Assembly: GCA_900554175.1 (NCBI GenBank)
Contig: USGK01000004.1
Span: forward strand, 1 to 64,000
Direction: 5' to 3'
DNA: 64,000 nt
Source of the DNA: an uncultured Clostridium sp.
GTDB lineage: Bacteria; Bacillota; Clostridia; TANB77; CAG-508
Positions within the stretch are counted from its first letter, which is position 1; the number at the start of each line of letters is the position of its first letter. Below, one piece after another: positions 47,422 to 57,108 of this stretch. The notes beneath the pieces are model-generated. The model ran no database searches and was not told the origin of the DNA. It saw only the letters and a list, made by a program, of their open reading frames with translations. A program made the translations under genes and the position numbers.

Positions 47422-49092
47422 TTAATATTCCATTATTTCATAAATAACAAAATTCTTATCAGAATAAAGCAAATTATACTTTTCAGAATCAGCTTTTTTT
47501 ATTAACATATTTATTTTAGAATTTTTGTATACTATTATATGTGTAATTTCATATTTTTTGAATATATCACCATAATATGTACCTATTCCAGATGCGCTGA
47601 TAAAGTCAGAAAATACATTGCATCCATTATTAAATTCTGGAGAATATAAATCTGCTCTTGAATCTATAAAAACTGGAATTCCTTTATAAAGTAAATAACT
47701 TCCATAATTGTACTCATTAAATAATCTTATGTTATTTACATCTAAATTTTCTAATATCCATTCACTTGCATCAACTGGATATGTACTTGAACTAACATAT
47801 TCATCATCTATCTTAGGTCTATAAAAATGATAACTTAATGCCACTCCAGCAATTGTCAAAATAATAAGTGTATATATATTTACTATCTTAATTGCTTCTT
47901 TAACTTTACAGATCCCATATATTTCTAATAATTCTATTAACATTTTATTTAAAATAACTGAGCCTATTAAGACAAACATAGAAGATTGTCTTCTAGAAAC
48001 AAACATTAAATATACAAGTCCTCCAAGCATAAATAAATCACATAACTTTATTTTAGATTTTGTAAATGTCATTGTTCCTAAAATAATTATCAAAGTACAC
48101 ATAATAGGATTGTTTTCTGCTAAAGTTAGTGGCAAATGTTCATTTATATTTTGTGTAGTAGTTCCCTGCATTAATTTATATAAATGCGTATATGGATTAT
48201 CTCCTGTTGGTGTAATTAATCCCATCAATGCACATATAACCATTATCAAAATTAACCACTTTACATTAGGATTTCTTTCCATTCTAATTTTATATGGATT
48301 TTCTAAGTTTTCTTTTCTTGCTTCTTTAATTCTATCTACTTTTTTAGTCTTCTTTTCAAGTTCTAGCTCATATTTCTTTATTTTCTCATGAGCTTTTTCC
48401 TTTTTAGATTTATTTAAAAATTTAATTATCCTCTTTAATATAAAAATCTCTAACTTCTTATACAAAATAAAATCACACAATACAGAAATTATATATTCTC
48501 CAATATAAGGTAAAAAAAGTATAAATAAAAATGGCCATACTGCAACATGCAAATTTGCAATTAATAATGATATTGCTATTAATCCTACACCATATCTAAT
48601 TTTTTTTGTATTTAAAAATCTTTCGATTAGATATATCGCCCATATAAATAATATAAATGTTACTAACTGTGCTCTAGCCGCAACATATCCCCTTAATAAA
48701 TACATAGCTCCAATTGTAATAAAAAAAGATAGTACTTTATTATTTGCTAGTTTATTATTTACCTTATATATTGAAAGCCCCAAGATTATAGATAATATAC
48801 ACGTTGACAAATATACTGCATCCCAACCACCTAGATTATACACTAAATATAATCCATAATCATAAAGCCAATGTGGGTATGTATATTCTAAATTCTCATG
48901 CCATGAAAAATGATCTTTCATGTCAACACCATTTTGAGCTATACTTTCACCTATCTTTACAGTATAATAAGTATCATTTTGCAATGTTTTAGGTGATATA
49001 CTTATTGAAAATAGAATAATTAAAATAACAGCAATAATTTCAAATTGTAAACTCTTGTTTTCTCTAAATTTTTTAAATAGTTCTTTTACCAT
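47422..49092 (-). CDS. GT-C-like polytopic membrane protein
   Basis: This 556-residue protein has about ten to twelve transmembrane helices. The first extracytoplasmic loop has DTYYTVKIGE, DHFSWHE and YPHWLYD, the acidic-loop pattern of GT-C glycosyltransferases; a soluble basic coiled coil near 225-275 divides the membrane parts, and an exported C-terminal domain follows. It is probably a lipid-phosphate-sugar dependent transferase, but the donor is unknown. It lies just downstream of the dUTPase gene. Confidence 0.65.
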   Translation of the reverse strand: MVKELFKKFRENKSLQFEIIAVILIILFSISISPKTLQNDTYYTVKIGESIAQNGVDMKDHFSWHENLEYTYPHWLYDYGLYLVYNLGGWDAVYLSTCILSIILGLSIYKVNNKLANNKVLSFFITIGAMYLLRGYVAARAQLVTFILFIWAIYLIERFLNTKKIRYGVGLIAISLLIANLHVAVWPFLFILFLPYIGEYIISVLCDFILYKKLEIFILKRIIKFLNKSKKEKAHEKIKKYELELEKKTKKVDRIKEARKENLENPYKIRMERNPNVKWLILIMVICALMGLITPTGDNPYTHLYKLMQGTTTQNINEHLPLTLAENNPIMCTLIIILGTMTFTKSKIKLCDLFMLGGLVYLMFVSRRQSSMFVLIGSVILNKMLIELLEIYGICKVKEAIKIVNIYTLIILTIAGVALSYHFYRPKIDDEYVSSSTYPVDASEWILENLDVNNIRLFNEYNYGSYLLYKGIPVFIDSRADLYSPEFNNGCNVFSDFISASGIGTYYGDIFKKYEITHIIVYKNSKINMLIKKADSEKYNLLYSDKNFVIYEIMEY

Positions 49093-49116
49093 TTTATTTA
49101 TCCTTTCATTTTAATG

Positions 49117-49578
49117 TTATTTATTTGTTGACCCAAATCCACCAGTTCTTACCCCTGTTGCATTATCATCATCAGATATTAAAAATGGCATAAATATAGC
49201 TTGTCCTATTACATCACCTTTTTTTATTTTAACATCTTCATCTTTAACATTAAAAAATGCAAACATTATATGACCATCATTATCTTCATTTCCATAATAG
49301 TCTTTATCTATTATTCCAACACTATTTGCTAATATTAAACCTTTTTTACCTGGATTTGAGCTTCTATTTGCAAGCATTAAATATTCATTGTCTTGCATAT
49401 AAGCTTTTATTCCTGTTTTTACAAGAGTTGGCTTTTGCCCTGCCACAAATTTTGGTATAACAGTATCTTCTGCTGCTTCTATATCATATCCAGCAGAAAA
49501 CTTTGTTTTTCTCTCTGGTAAATTTATTTCCTTTCCTTCAAATCCTTTTGCTACTTCAAAACCTCTTATTTTTTCCAT
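49117..49578 (-). CDS. dut: dUTP diphosphatase
   Basis: This 153-residue enzyme converts dUTP to dUMP and pyrophosphate. It shows trimeric dUTPase motifs SAGYDIEAAED (motif 1), LANRSSNPGKKGL (motif 2), VGIIDKDYYGNEDND (motif 3) and GVRTGGFGSTNK (motif 5). The start is set at the ATG at 49578 preceded by GAAAGGA; an upstream ATG at 49599 is possible but poorly placed. Confidence 0.9.
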   Translation of the reverse strand: MEKIRGFEVAKGFEGKEINLPERKTKFSAGYDIEAAEDTVIPKFVAGQKPTLVKTGIKAYMQDNEYLMLANRSSNPGKKGLILANSVGIIDKDYYGNEDNDGHIMFAFFNVKDEDVKIKKGDVIGQAIFMPFLISDDDNATGVRTGGFGSTNK

Positions 49579-49718
49579 TTTTAATACATTCCTTTCCAAC
49601 TTTTTTTTACTTATTATTAATATATCATTTATCAGAAAAAGTCAAGAGCAATGGGAACCTTTTGTCTCCGACATAAATACAATATATTAGACAAAAATAT
49701 TTTAATTCGGAGGACATT

Positions 49719-49949
49719 ATGCAAATATCAACATTAGATAAATTACCACTAAATAAAGAGGCTATAGTTTTAAAATTAACAACTCCTAATCCACTCAGAA
49801 GACGACTTTTAGATTTAGGATTAGTTCAAAACACATCAATTAAATCATTATATGTAAGTCCATCAGGCGATCCCAAAGCCTTTGAATTTAGAGGTACACT
49901 AATAGCAATAAGAAATGAGGATGCTAAAACCATTCAGATTAAATTTTAG
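49719..49949 (+). CDS. feoA: Ferrous iron transport protein FeoA
   Basis: This 76-residue SH3-fold protein assists FeoB in Fe2+ uptake. ISTLDKLPLNKEAIV, RRRLLDLGLVQNTSI, SPSGDPKAFEFRGTLIAIRNEDAKTI agree with FeoA. GGAGG precedes the start by six bases. It lies 92 bases upstream of feoB in an apparent operon. A promoter-like region with imperfect dyads upstream (49610-49700) may be under Fur control, but I do not see a clear Fur box. Confidence 0.92.
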   Translation: MQISTLDKLPLNKEAIVLKLTTPNPLRRRLLDLGLVQNTSIKSLYVSPSGDPKAFEFRGTLIAIRNEDAKTIQIKF

Positions 49950-50041
49950 CAAATTTATGTTTATAATAACTTGTATTTTAATTTTTTTATATAAATTAAT
50001 ATATTAACAAACGTTCATTTACAAAGATAGGCGGTGATAAA

Positions 50042-52248
50042 ATGGGCCTTACTTCCAGTTCAACAGGCTCTAATATGTTAAATAATAAATTTAACAATTC
50101 AAAAAGAACTTCTACATCATGTACGTATACAATAGCATTAAGTGGAAATCCAAATGTTCGGAAAATCAAGTATTTTTAATGGGCTAACTGGTATGCATCA
50201 ACACACAGGAAACTGGTCACGGTAAAACTGTTTCAAATAGTTGCGGCACCTGTAGTCTTTCAGATTCCAACTTTTTATTTGTAGATATTCCTGGAACATA
50301 TTCTATAATGTCAACTTCAGAAGAAGAAGAAATTGCAAGAAACTACATTTGTTTTGAAAATCCTGATGCCACAATTGTTGTTGTTGATAGTACATCACTA
50401 GAACGAAATCTTAATTTAGTTCTGCAAATAATTGAAATAACTCCAAACGTTATTGTTTGTGTAAACCTATTAGATGAAGCTAAGAAAAAAGGTATAAAAA
50501 TTGATTTAAATAAACTTCAAAAGATACTAAATTGCCCTGTAGTAGGAACAATTGCAACTCAGAAAAGGACTTTAAAAAAACTCTTAAAAGAAACCGAGAC
50601 TATTTGCATAAAAAATAGTTTCAAAAATAATAATTTTGAAAATTGTTCTCTTGAAAAATTTTCAAATAAAAATATTAATAATTTACCATTTAAAATGGAA
50701 TATTCCAAAGAAATTGAAGATGCAATAAATCTCCTCTTACCGATACTTAACAAAGAAACTAAAATTCCTGATTATTTACAACGTTGGATCTGTATTAAGC
50801 TTTTAGATAATGATAAAAAAATCTTAAATTCAATTGAATCACATTTTAAAATAAACTTTTCAGAAAATACAGAACTCTCAAAAACTTTAGATTCAATTTT
50901 TCTTAGTTTTAGAGAAATAAATTTTGAATTTAAAGATAATTTAGTAACTTCAATTGTAAATAAGTGCGCTGAAATCACAAGAGAAGTTTGCACATATACA
51001 AAGAAAAATTACAGTTATAAAGATAGACAAATTGATAAAATACTAACATCAAAAAAATGGGGAATTCCTATTATGTTAGCATTTCTAGGACTTATATTTT
51101 ACCTAACAATAACATTTAGCAATTACCCATCAGATCTACTTTTTACTTTTTTTGAATACATTCAAGAAAAACTACTATATTTACTAAACTTATTGCATTC
51201 ACCTGAATGGCTTACAAATATGCTAATTTTTGGCATATTTAAAACCGTAACTTGGATAATTGCTGTTATGCTTCCACCAATGGCTATATTTTTCCCACTC
51301 TTTACATTTTTAGAAGACTTAGGCTTTTTACCAAGATTATGCTTTAATGTTGATGGATTTTTTAAAAAGGCATCAACTTCTGGTAAACAAATGATTACCA
51401 TGTGCATGGGATTTGGTTGTAATGCTGCTGGAGTAGTTGGCACTAGAATAATCGACTCCCCTAGAGAAAAAATTATTGCTGCCATAACAAATTCTTTTGT
51501 ACCATGCAATGGAAGATACCCCTTTTTAATTGCAATTTCAACAATTTTTATTGCTCATTCACTATCAGGTGTATCTGCATCAATTTTATCCAGTTTAACT
51601 GTAATATTAATTATTTTACTTGGAATTTTTCTAACAATTATAATATCCAAAATATTATCTAAAACTGTATTAAAAGGACTCCCCTCTTCATTTATTTTGG
51701 AACTTCCACCATACAGGAAACCACAAATTGGAAAAATTGTTGTAAATTCAATTGTAGATAGAACTATTTTTGTATTATTTCGTGCAATCAAAGTTGCAAT
51801 TCCTGCAAGTATAGTTTTATGGTTATTTGCTAATATTTCCATTGACGGTTTAAGTTTACTTTCAATAGTAGCAAATTTCTTAGATCCTTTTGCACAAATT
51901 ATGGGGCTTGATGGTTATATTCTAACTGCTTTTATTTTTGGAATGCCAGCAAATGAAATTGTTCTACCAATAATTTTAATGTGTTATTTAGGTAATAATT
52001 CTTTAACAGATATATCTGATTATAAATCAATTCGAGAGATATTACTAAATAATGGTTGGAATATAATTACGGCAATAAATGTAATGATTTTTACCTTATT
52101 ACATTTTCCTTGTCTTACAACTATGCTTACTATAAAAAAAGAAACCGGTAAAACTAAATGGATGTTACTTTCAGCTTTACTCCCTACAATATGCGGAATT
52201 ATTATTTGTACATTTATAAATTTAGTATTTAGTTCATATTTTGTATAG
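50042..52248 (+). CDS. feoB: Ferrous iron transporter FeoB, with two CGGN +1 sites
   Basis: FeoB is a GTP-dependent Fe2+ transporter. The start codon follows AGGCGGTGA. In plain triplets the frame stops after 45 codons, inside the P-loop. Reading CGGA (50159-50162) as Gly restores GNPNV-G-KSS (invariant GKS glycine), and reading CGGT (50220-50223) as Gly restores TGNWS-G-KTV. The frame is then open for about 675 more codons. DIPGTYS and NLLDEAKK supply later G motifs; a long membrane domain with CMGFGCNAAG and the FGMPANE gate follows. The total of 734 residues is within the family range. Confidence 0.88.
50159..50162 (+). other. In-frame CGG at +1 shift site (FeoB P-loop)
   Basis: GTT CGG AAA in triplets destroys the P-loop. 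GTT CGGA AAA TCA AGT gives Val-Gly-Lys-Ser-Ser, exactly the GxxxxGKS consensus. The residue here must be Gly for GTP binding. Confidence 0.9.
50220..50223 (+). other. In-frame CGG at +1 shift site (FeoB switch region)
   Basis: TCA CGG TAA in the restored frame stops at once. TCA CGGT AAA ACT GTT gives Ser-Gly-Lys-Thr-Val, matching the conserved GNWPGxTV segment. Confidence 0.9.
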
Positions 52249-52256
52249 CCAATATT

Positions 52257-52298
52257 AAAAAAGGTAAAAAGTGAAGTTTTCACTTTTTACCTTTTTAT
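52257..52298. terminator. Terminator after feoB
   Basis: Arms aaaaaggtaaaaagtga and tcactttttaccttttt pair around a short loop (agtt), with a T run. It also serves the convergent gene ending at 52298. Confidence 0.8.
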
Positions 52299-53239
52299 TA
52301 ATCTAATAACTTAAGACCTACGTTTTTAGCTTTATACTTATTTGTTTCTGAATCTAAAACGAATTCTGTCAATGCTTCGTTTAATGATTCGCTATTTTGT
52401 CTTAAATCTGTTGTATAGTATAAATTAATTTTACTAATTTCAACTCTATTTGTTACAATTTCTTTAAAGGCTTCTGCCATATGTCTGTCATCTTCACATA
52501 CTAAAATTAATTGTGGTACAGTTTCAAATCCTGAATCCATTGTGACAAAATTATCATAAAAGTCTTTATAAAAGCTCATTTTATCTATAAATTTCTTTTT
52601 CCAATCAGATTCTCTTCTTATAACTTCAAATAAAAATTGAATTGATTTACCATTTTTTGTAAGTTTTATTGCACCACCACTTACTTTAAAAACTTTACCT
52701 AAGCTTTTAGCTGTAAGTGCAGGCTTTACGGTATATGAATCAAAAGCTTTAACCTTATTCATATAAGCAATAATAACCTGATTTCCAGCAAGTCTTTTTT
52801 TAAGCATAGCAACAGGTTTAGTATTATCTGATTGTTTCCACTTACATTCAACCTCTTCTCTTGTATCAATTAAATATTTTCCCATCTTTTCTAGACAATA
52901 AACTCTATAAATCCCTTTACCTTCATCTGAAGTAAAATAATATCTTGTTAAAATTTTGCATTTAACTAAAGTATCTAATTTGTTATTCAATTTATCTTGA
53001 GATTTGACTTCAAAACCTCTATGTTCTAACATTTGATAAATTTGTCTAGATGTAATAAATTCAAATTCATTAACTATATTTAAAATTTCAAAATGTAAAT
53101 CTGTAATATGACCAATATCAATTTTATGTACAATTTGATTCATAGAAACATATCCATCTTGACCATCAAATGTCTTAATTTCACCTTTTCTAATAGCGAA
53201 TGGTGATACCTGCGCTTTGATTTGGCTATCTTCTACCAT
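52298..53239 (-). CDS. Winged-helix protein, replication-relaxation-like
   Basis: This 313-residue protein has a winged-helix segment near residues 45-110 (HFEILNIVNEFEFITSRQIYQML then LDTLVKCKILTRYYF) and an alpha/beta C-terminal domain (QFLFEVIRRES, PQLILVCEDD). The pattern is like the replication-relaxation family of plasmid-derived proteins, here in chromosome-like context. The DNA target and function are unknown. Confidence 0.6.
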   Translation of the reverse strand: MVEDSQIKAQVSPFAIRKGEIKTFDGQDGYVSMNQIVHKIDIGHITDLHFEILNIVNEFEFITSRQIYQMLEHRGFEVKSQDKLNNKLDTLVKCKILTRYYFTSDEGKGIYRVYCLEKMGKYLIDTREEVECKWKQSDNTKPVAMLKKRLAGNQVIIAYMNKVKAFDSYTVKPALTAKSLGKVFKVSGGAIKLTKNGKSIQFLFEVIRRESDWKKKFIDKMSFYKDFYDNFVTMDSGFETVPQLILVCEDDRHMAEAFKEIVTNRVEISKINLYYTTDLRQNSESLNEALTEFVLDSETNKYKAKNVGLKLLD

Positions 53240-53344
53240 AGCAATTCCTCCCTTTTTTCAAATCAATATACACCAATAATATCACAAAGTATTAAAAAAT
53301 ACAACAAAAATTTAAAATTTGACTAATGGATTTTTATTTATAAA

Positions 53345-53392
53345 ATAACATTGATATGTATAGATATATAGATTTATACATATCAATGTTAT
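53345..53392 (-). terminator. Hairpin terminator
   Basis: An 18-base-pair stem (ataacattgatatgtata / tatacatatcaatgttat) lies 16 bases after the stop of the 46-residue gene read on the minus strand. Confidence 0.6.
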
Positions 53393-53407
53393 CTATCAGT
53401 TAAATTC

Positions 53408-53548
53408 TCAAACAATTCCCATGTTTTTTATGAATTTTTTTCCTTTTTTTATCATTCTTTTGCCTGTACCACCCATTGTCTCTTTATACATTATAATTGC
53501 TCCAACTGAAACCATAGTTCCAAACATTACACCTTTAACAAATTTCAT
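53408..53548 (-). CDS. Small single-pass membrane protein, 46 residues
   Basis: The frame reads MKFVKGVMFGTMVSVGAI then a basic tail with KRMIKKGKKFIKNMG. The N-terminal helix would span the membrane with the positive tail in the cytoplasm. A GGAGG site is nine bases upstream. Similar small proteins are common in clostridia; the role is unknown. It is followed by a hairpin terminator. Confidence 0.65.
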   Translation of the reverse strand: MKFVKGVMFGTMVSVGAIIMYKETMGGTGKRMIKKGKKFIKNMGIV

Positions 53549-53563
53549 TTTATAACCTCCAAT

Positions 53564-53953
53564 TCATTTTTTATTATTATCTGTATTTTCTCTCCTAATA
53601 TACAGTTTTTTGAAGTTATAAATTTCCATTACTGCAATTAAGAGTAAAAAGAAACCAAAATATTTTTTTAGTAATTTAACATCTAGAACAGTTGAAATCT
53701 TTGCTCCTATAATTGCCCCATTTATCCCAGCTACAATAATAATCCAAACTTTTTTTAAGATAATATTCTTATTTTTAATATTCATAAAAATAGCAGTAAT
53801 AGCAGTTGGAATAAAAAAAATCAAATTTGCTCCCTGTGCTAAATGTTGCTCAACACCTAAAAAAAAAGTAAGTAAAAAAACAAGTACAGCTCCACCGCCA
53901 CATCCCAAACTGCTTACCATTCCTGAAATAAAACCACAAATTATAACTTTCAA
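53564..53953 (-). CDS. TauE/SafE-type transporter half
   Basis: This 129-residue membrane protein has four helices and the motif LGCGGGAVLVFLL, as in the repeat of TauE/SafE (DUF81) transporters for sulfite or other organic anions. A full protein has two such repeats in one chain; here it is encoded separately from the similar 115-residue protein just upstream, so the two may assemble as a heterodimer. Confidence 0.8.
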   Translation of the reverse strand: MKVIICGFISGMVSSLGCGGGAVLVFLLTFFLGVEQHLAQGANLIFFIPTAITAIFMNIKNKNIILKKVWIIIVAGINGAIIGAKISTVLDVKLLKKYFGFFLLLIAVMEIYNFKKLYIRRENTDNNKK

Positions 53954-53980
53954 TTTAATAAAATCTCCTTAATTTATAAA

Positions 53981-54328
53981 TTATCTTATAATCATATTAA
54001 CTCCCATATAAATGAGAAATCCGATAAAAATTAATTTTAAGCTTTTATCAGAAATTTTATTAATAAATTTTGAGCCTATAAAACTTCCAATTACACCACC
54101 AATTGCAGCTAAAACTCCTATTCTAAAATCTATATATTTGTTTTGGGCATAAAAAAAACTTGTTACACAAACCATTGTCAATACACACAAAATTGATGTT
54201 GCTCTACTCTCTACTTGACCCATTTTTAAAATATAAATAAAGCTGGGAACTAATATCATTCCACCTCCTGTAGAGAATAGTCCTGATATTATCCCAGCAA
54301 TTATTCCAATAATTATTTTTTTAAACAT
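53981..54328 (-). CDS. TauE/SafE-type transporter half
   Basis: This 115-residue membrane protein has the repeat motif LFSTGGGMILVPSF and VCVTSFFYAQNKYIDFRIG, and four helices. It is encoded 27 bases upstream of the 129-residue partner in the same operon. The pair probably forms one transporter; the substrate cannot be told. Confidence 0.8.
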   Translation of the reverse strand: MFKKIIIGIIAGIISGLFSTGGGMILVPSFIYILKMGQVESRATSILCVLTMVCVTSFFYAQNKYIDFRIGVLAAIGGVIGSFIGSKFINKISDKSLKLIFIGFLIYMGVNMIIR

Positions 54329-54374
54329 ATTACCCTACTTCTGTTTTTTAGTAGTGTAACCAATATGCTTTTTT

Positions 54375-55613
54375 TTATTCACTTACTTCAAATACATCTT
54401 TAGATTCGCCACATACAGGACATACCCAATTTTCTGGCAATTCATCAAAAGTAGTTCCTGGCTTTATCCCTGCTTTTTCATTTCCTGTTTTTGGATTGTA
54501 AATATATTTACAAACTCCACAAACATATTTCGCATTTTTATCTTCTTTTTGCATTGATAAATTTCTATATCCTAAAGCTAATGCAGCAATAACCATTAAT
54601 ATAAAAGATAATGCTTTCCAAATTCCACTATCGAACAATATTATAGCAAACATTCCAAAAGCTGCACTAATTGCATATAGTATTAAAACGGCTTGTTTTT
54701 GTGAAAAACCTTTTTGTACTAATTTGTGGTGTAAATGTCCTTTATCAGCTTTAAATATTGCCTTTAATGACCTTCCTTTTGCAACTCTTCTTACTATAGC
54801 ACATGCAACATCTAAAATTGGTAATCCTAAAACTAATATTGGAAGAGCAATTACAACAGCTGTATATGTTTTAGCAATTCCTAAAATAGAAATTATAGAC
54901 AATATAAATCCTAGAAAATTTGATCCTGTATCTCCAATAAACGTTTTTGCCGGCGAAAAATTAAATGGTAAAAAACCCGCTAGTGATCCAATTAATGATG
55001 TTATAAGTAATATTCCTATAATTGGTGAGTTATTAAGTGCAAATATTATAAGTAACGATACACAAGAAATCAGTGCAATTCCAGATGATAATCCATCTAA
55101 ACCGTCAATCAAATTTATTGCATTTGTTATTCCTACAATCCAAATTACTGTAATTACAAAAGAAACTTCATTTGTTAATCCTAATCCTGACAATACAGGT
55201 ATACTAATCTGATCTATTTCCACACCAAAAGCTACTGTAACAATAGCTGCTAAAACTTGACCAGCTAATTTCTGTAAAGGTTTTAATGTCTTTACATCAT
55301 CTATAATCCCTGTAATTGTTATAATAATTATCCCTATTAATATTCCTATAAGCTTTTTAAAATATTCTTCTTCTCCAAAAAGATTAATACTTCCTTCTAT
55401 AGACATAACAGTAATCAAATAAATTACAGATATTAAAAATCCTGCAATTACTGCTACTCCTCCAAGCTTTGGCATCGCCTTTTTTCTCATTCTTCTATCA
55501 TCTTTTGGCACATCAACAGCGCCTATTTTATTTGCTAACTTTATAGAATATGGAGTTGCTATAAGTACTACTATAAAAGATAATAAAAAAGCTATTGCTA
55601 TATTTCCCCACAT
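54375..55613 (-). CDS. WecA/MraY-family transferase fused to a rubredoxin domain
   Basis: The first 350 residues are a polytopic phospho-sugar transferase (TagO/WecA-like) that attaches a sugar phosphate to undecaprenyl phosphate. Seen are DDRRMRKKAMPKLGG, IDDVKTLKP, NLIDGLDGLSSG, FIGDTGSNFLGF and KGHLHHKL. The last 50 residues form a rubredoxin: CGVCKYIYNPKTG then WVCPVCGESKDVFE, with two C-x2-C pairs that bind one iron. The fusion is unusual, and the domain would lie on one face of the membrane, probably the cytoplasmic one. The iron site may sense redox or donate electrons; its role is unknown. Confidence 0.88.
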   Translation of the reverse strand: MWGNIAIAFLLSFIVVLIATPYSIKLANKIGAVDVPKDDRRMRKKAMPKLGGVAVIAGFLISVIYLITVMSIEGSINLFGEEEYFKKLIGILIGIIIITITGIIDDVKTLKPLQKLAGQVLAAIVTVAFGVEIDQISIPVLSGLGLTNEVSFVITVIWIVGITNAINLIDGLDGLSSGIALISCVSLLIIFALNNSPIIGILLITSLIGSLAGFLPFNFSPAKTFIGDTGSNFLGFILSIISILGIAKTYTAVVIALPILVLGLPILDVACAIVRRVAKGRSLKAIFKADKGHLHHKLVQKGFSQKQAVLILYAISAAFGMFAIILFDSGIWKALSFILMVIAALALGYRNLSMQKEDKNAKYVCGVCKYIYNPKTGNEKAGIKPGTTFDELPENWVCPVCGESKDVFEVSE

Positions 55614-55626
55614 AATATACCTCCAA

Positions 55627-56073
55627 CTACTTCATATTTTCTTTTTCAATTTTTTCAATCATATCTATTCTTTCTTGATATCTTCCACCCTTAAAATCAG
55701 TTGCAATCCATGTTCTAACGGTTCTTATTGCTTCATCTACTTCTATAGTATCTCCACTTAAAGCAATAATATTTACATTATCATCCGCTTTTGCCCTTTT
55801 TGCTTCCTCTTCTCCATAAACATTTGCAGCTCTGATTCCTTTAAATTTATTAGCTACAATAGTCATCCCATGACCTGATCTACATATTAATATTCCCAAA
55901 TTACATTCTTTATTTACAATAGATTTTGCAACTTTTTGTGCATATATAGGGTAATCTGTTCTCTCTTCACTATCTGTTCCAAAATCTATATATTCAATTC
56001 CTACTTCATCAAAATATTTTTTTATTTCTAATTTTAGTTTAAAACCACCATGGTCATTTCCTAAAGCTATCAT
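55627..56073 (-). CDS. rpiB: Ribose-5-phosphate isomerase B
   Basis: This 148-residue enzyme interconverts ribulose-5-phosphate and ribose-5-phosphate. MIALGNDHGGFKLK (residues 1-14), CRSGHGMTIVANKFKGIRAANVY and RTVRTW are family marks, with the catalytic Cys in LICRSGHGM. The ATG at 56073 follows a GGAGTGATAG site; the longer frame starting at 56124 has none. It lies 14 bases upstream of the transferase-rubredoxin gene. Confidence 0.93.
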   Translation of the reverse strand: MIALGNDHGGFKLKLEIKKYFDEVGIEYIDFGTDSEERTDYPIYAQKVAKSIVNKECNLGILICRSGHGMTIVANKFKGIRAANVYGEEEAKRAKADDNVNIIALSGDTIEVDEAIRTVRTWIATDFKGGRYQERIDMIEKIEKENMK

Positions 56074-56183
56074 TCTATCACTCCTTAATAAATTTAATAT
56101 AGCATAATTAATTATATATTGCAACTTAATTTTAATAAAAATTTAATTTGCTTTTTATTGTAATTTAAGTTATAATACAATCT

Positions 56184-57041
56184 ATGAAAAAATTAATTGT
56201 AACGAAAAAATATAATAATAAAAAATTATCAAACTTTGTTTTGTCTAACCTTACATGTATTTCTAGCAACTTATTTTATAAAACTCTACGAAAAAAAGAT
56301 ATAAAAGTAAATGGTAAAAGAACCAATAAAGACATTATAATTTTTGAAAATGATGAAATTTTAATTTATATTGATGATAAAATTTTAGAACATCAAGCCG
56401 AATTAAATATAATATATGAGGATCAAAATATATTAATTGTAAATAAACCTATTGGAATTGAAGTAACTGGTAATAAGAGTTTGACAAAAATTATCCACAG
56501 TAAATACACTAATTGTGGATTCCTACCTATGCCATGTCATAGATTAGACAGAAATACTAAAGGTTTAGTCCTGTTCGCAAAAAATCAAGAAAGTTTAAAT
56601 ATTTTACTTGACAAATTTAAAAAACATGAAATAGAGAAACATTATTTAGCTTTAGTTTATGGAATTCCCTATCCACCTTCTCAAAAATTAATAGCATATT
56701 TATTTAAAGATAGTTCTAAATCGTTAGTCTATATATCAGATACTCCAAAAAAAGGTTATTCTAAAATAATAACTTCCTATTGTATTGTAGAAAAATATTC
56801 TAATAATACATCACTTTTAAATGTTGAAATTGAAACAGGTAAAACCCATCAAATTCGTGCACATCTATCTCATATTGGTTATCCAATTGTTGGTGATGGA
56901 AAATATGGAATTAACTCTGTAAACAAAAAATTTGGAAAAAACTACCAAGAACTTACAAGTTTTAGCTTAAAATTTAATTTCAAAAGTGATAGCGGATTTT
57001 TAAATTATTTAAATAATAAAGAATTTAAATTAACACTTTAA
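56184..57041 (+). CDS. RluA-family pseudouridine synthase
   Basis: This 285-residue enzyme converts uridine to pseudouridine in rRNA or tRNA. An N-terminal S4-like region is followed by the catalytic core with IVNKPIGIEVTG, CHRLDRNTKGLVLFAKN (catalytic Asp in HRLD), KHYLALVYG and GKTHQIRAHLSHIGYPIVGDGKYG. The target site cannot be predicted. Confidence 0.9.
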   Translation: MKKLIVTKKYNNKKLSNFVLSNLTCISSNLFYKTLRKKDIKVNGKRTNKDIIIFENDEILIYIDDKILEHQAELNIIYEDQNILIVNKPIGIEVTGNKSLTKIIHSKYTNCGFLPMPCHRLDRNTKGLVLFAKNQESLNILLDKFKKHEIEKHYLALVYGIPYPPSQKLIAYLFKDSSKSLVYISDTPKKGYSKIITSYCIVEKYSNNTSLLNVEIETGKTHQIRAHLSHIGYPIVGDGKYGINSVNKKFGKNYQELTSFSLKFNFKSDSGFLNYLNNKEFKLTL

Positions 57042-57047
57042 TATTTT

Positions 57048-57100
57048 AAAAGTTATGAAACACTTGAATACATTAGCATTCCGAGTATTTCATAACTTTT
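57048..57100. terminator. Convergent terminator
   Basis: Arms aaaagttatgaaa and tttcataactttt pair; it lies between the convergent RluA-family and dockerin genes. Confidence 0.75.
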
Positions 57101-57108
57101 TTATATAA

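Noticed and set aside
54724..55212. 162-codon plus-strand frame opposite the WecA/MraY-like gene
   Set aside because: Antisense shadow; no ribosome site and no recognisable protein.
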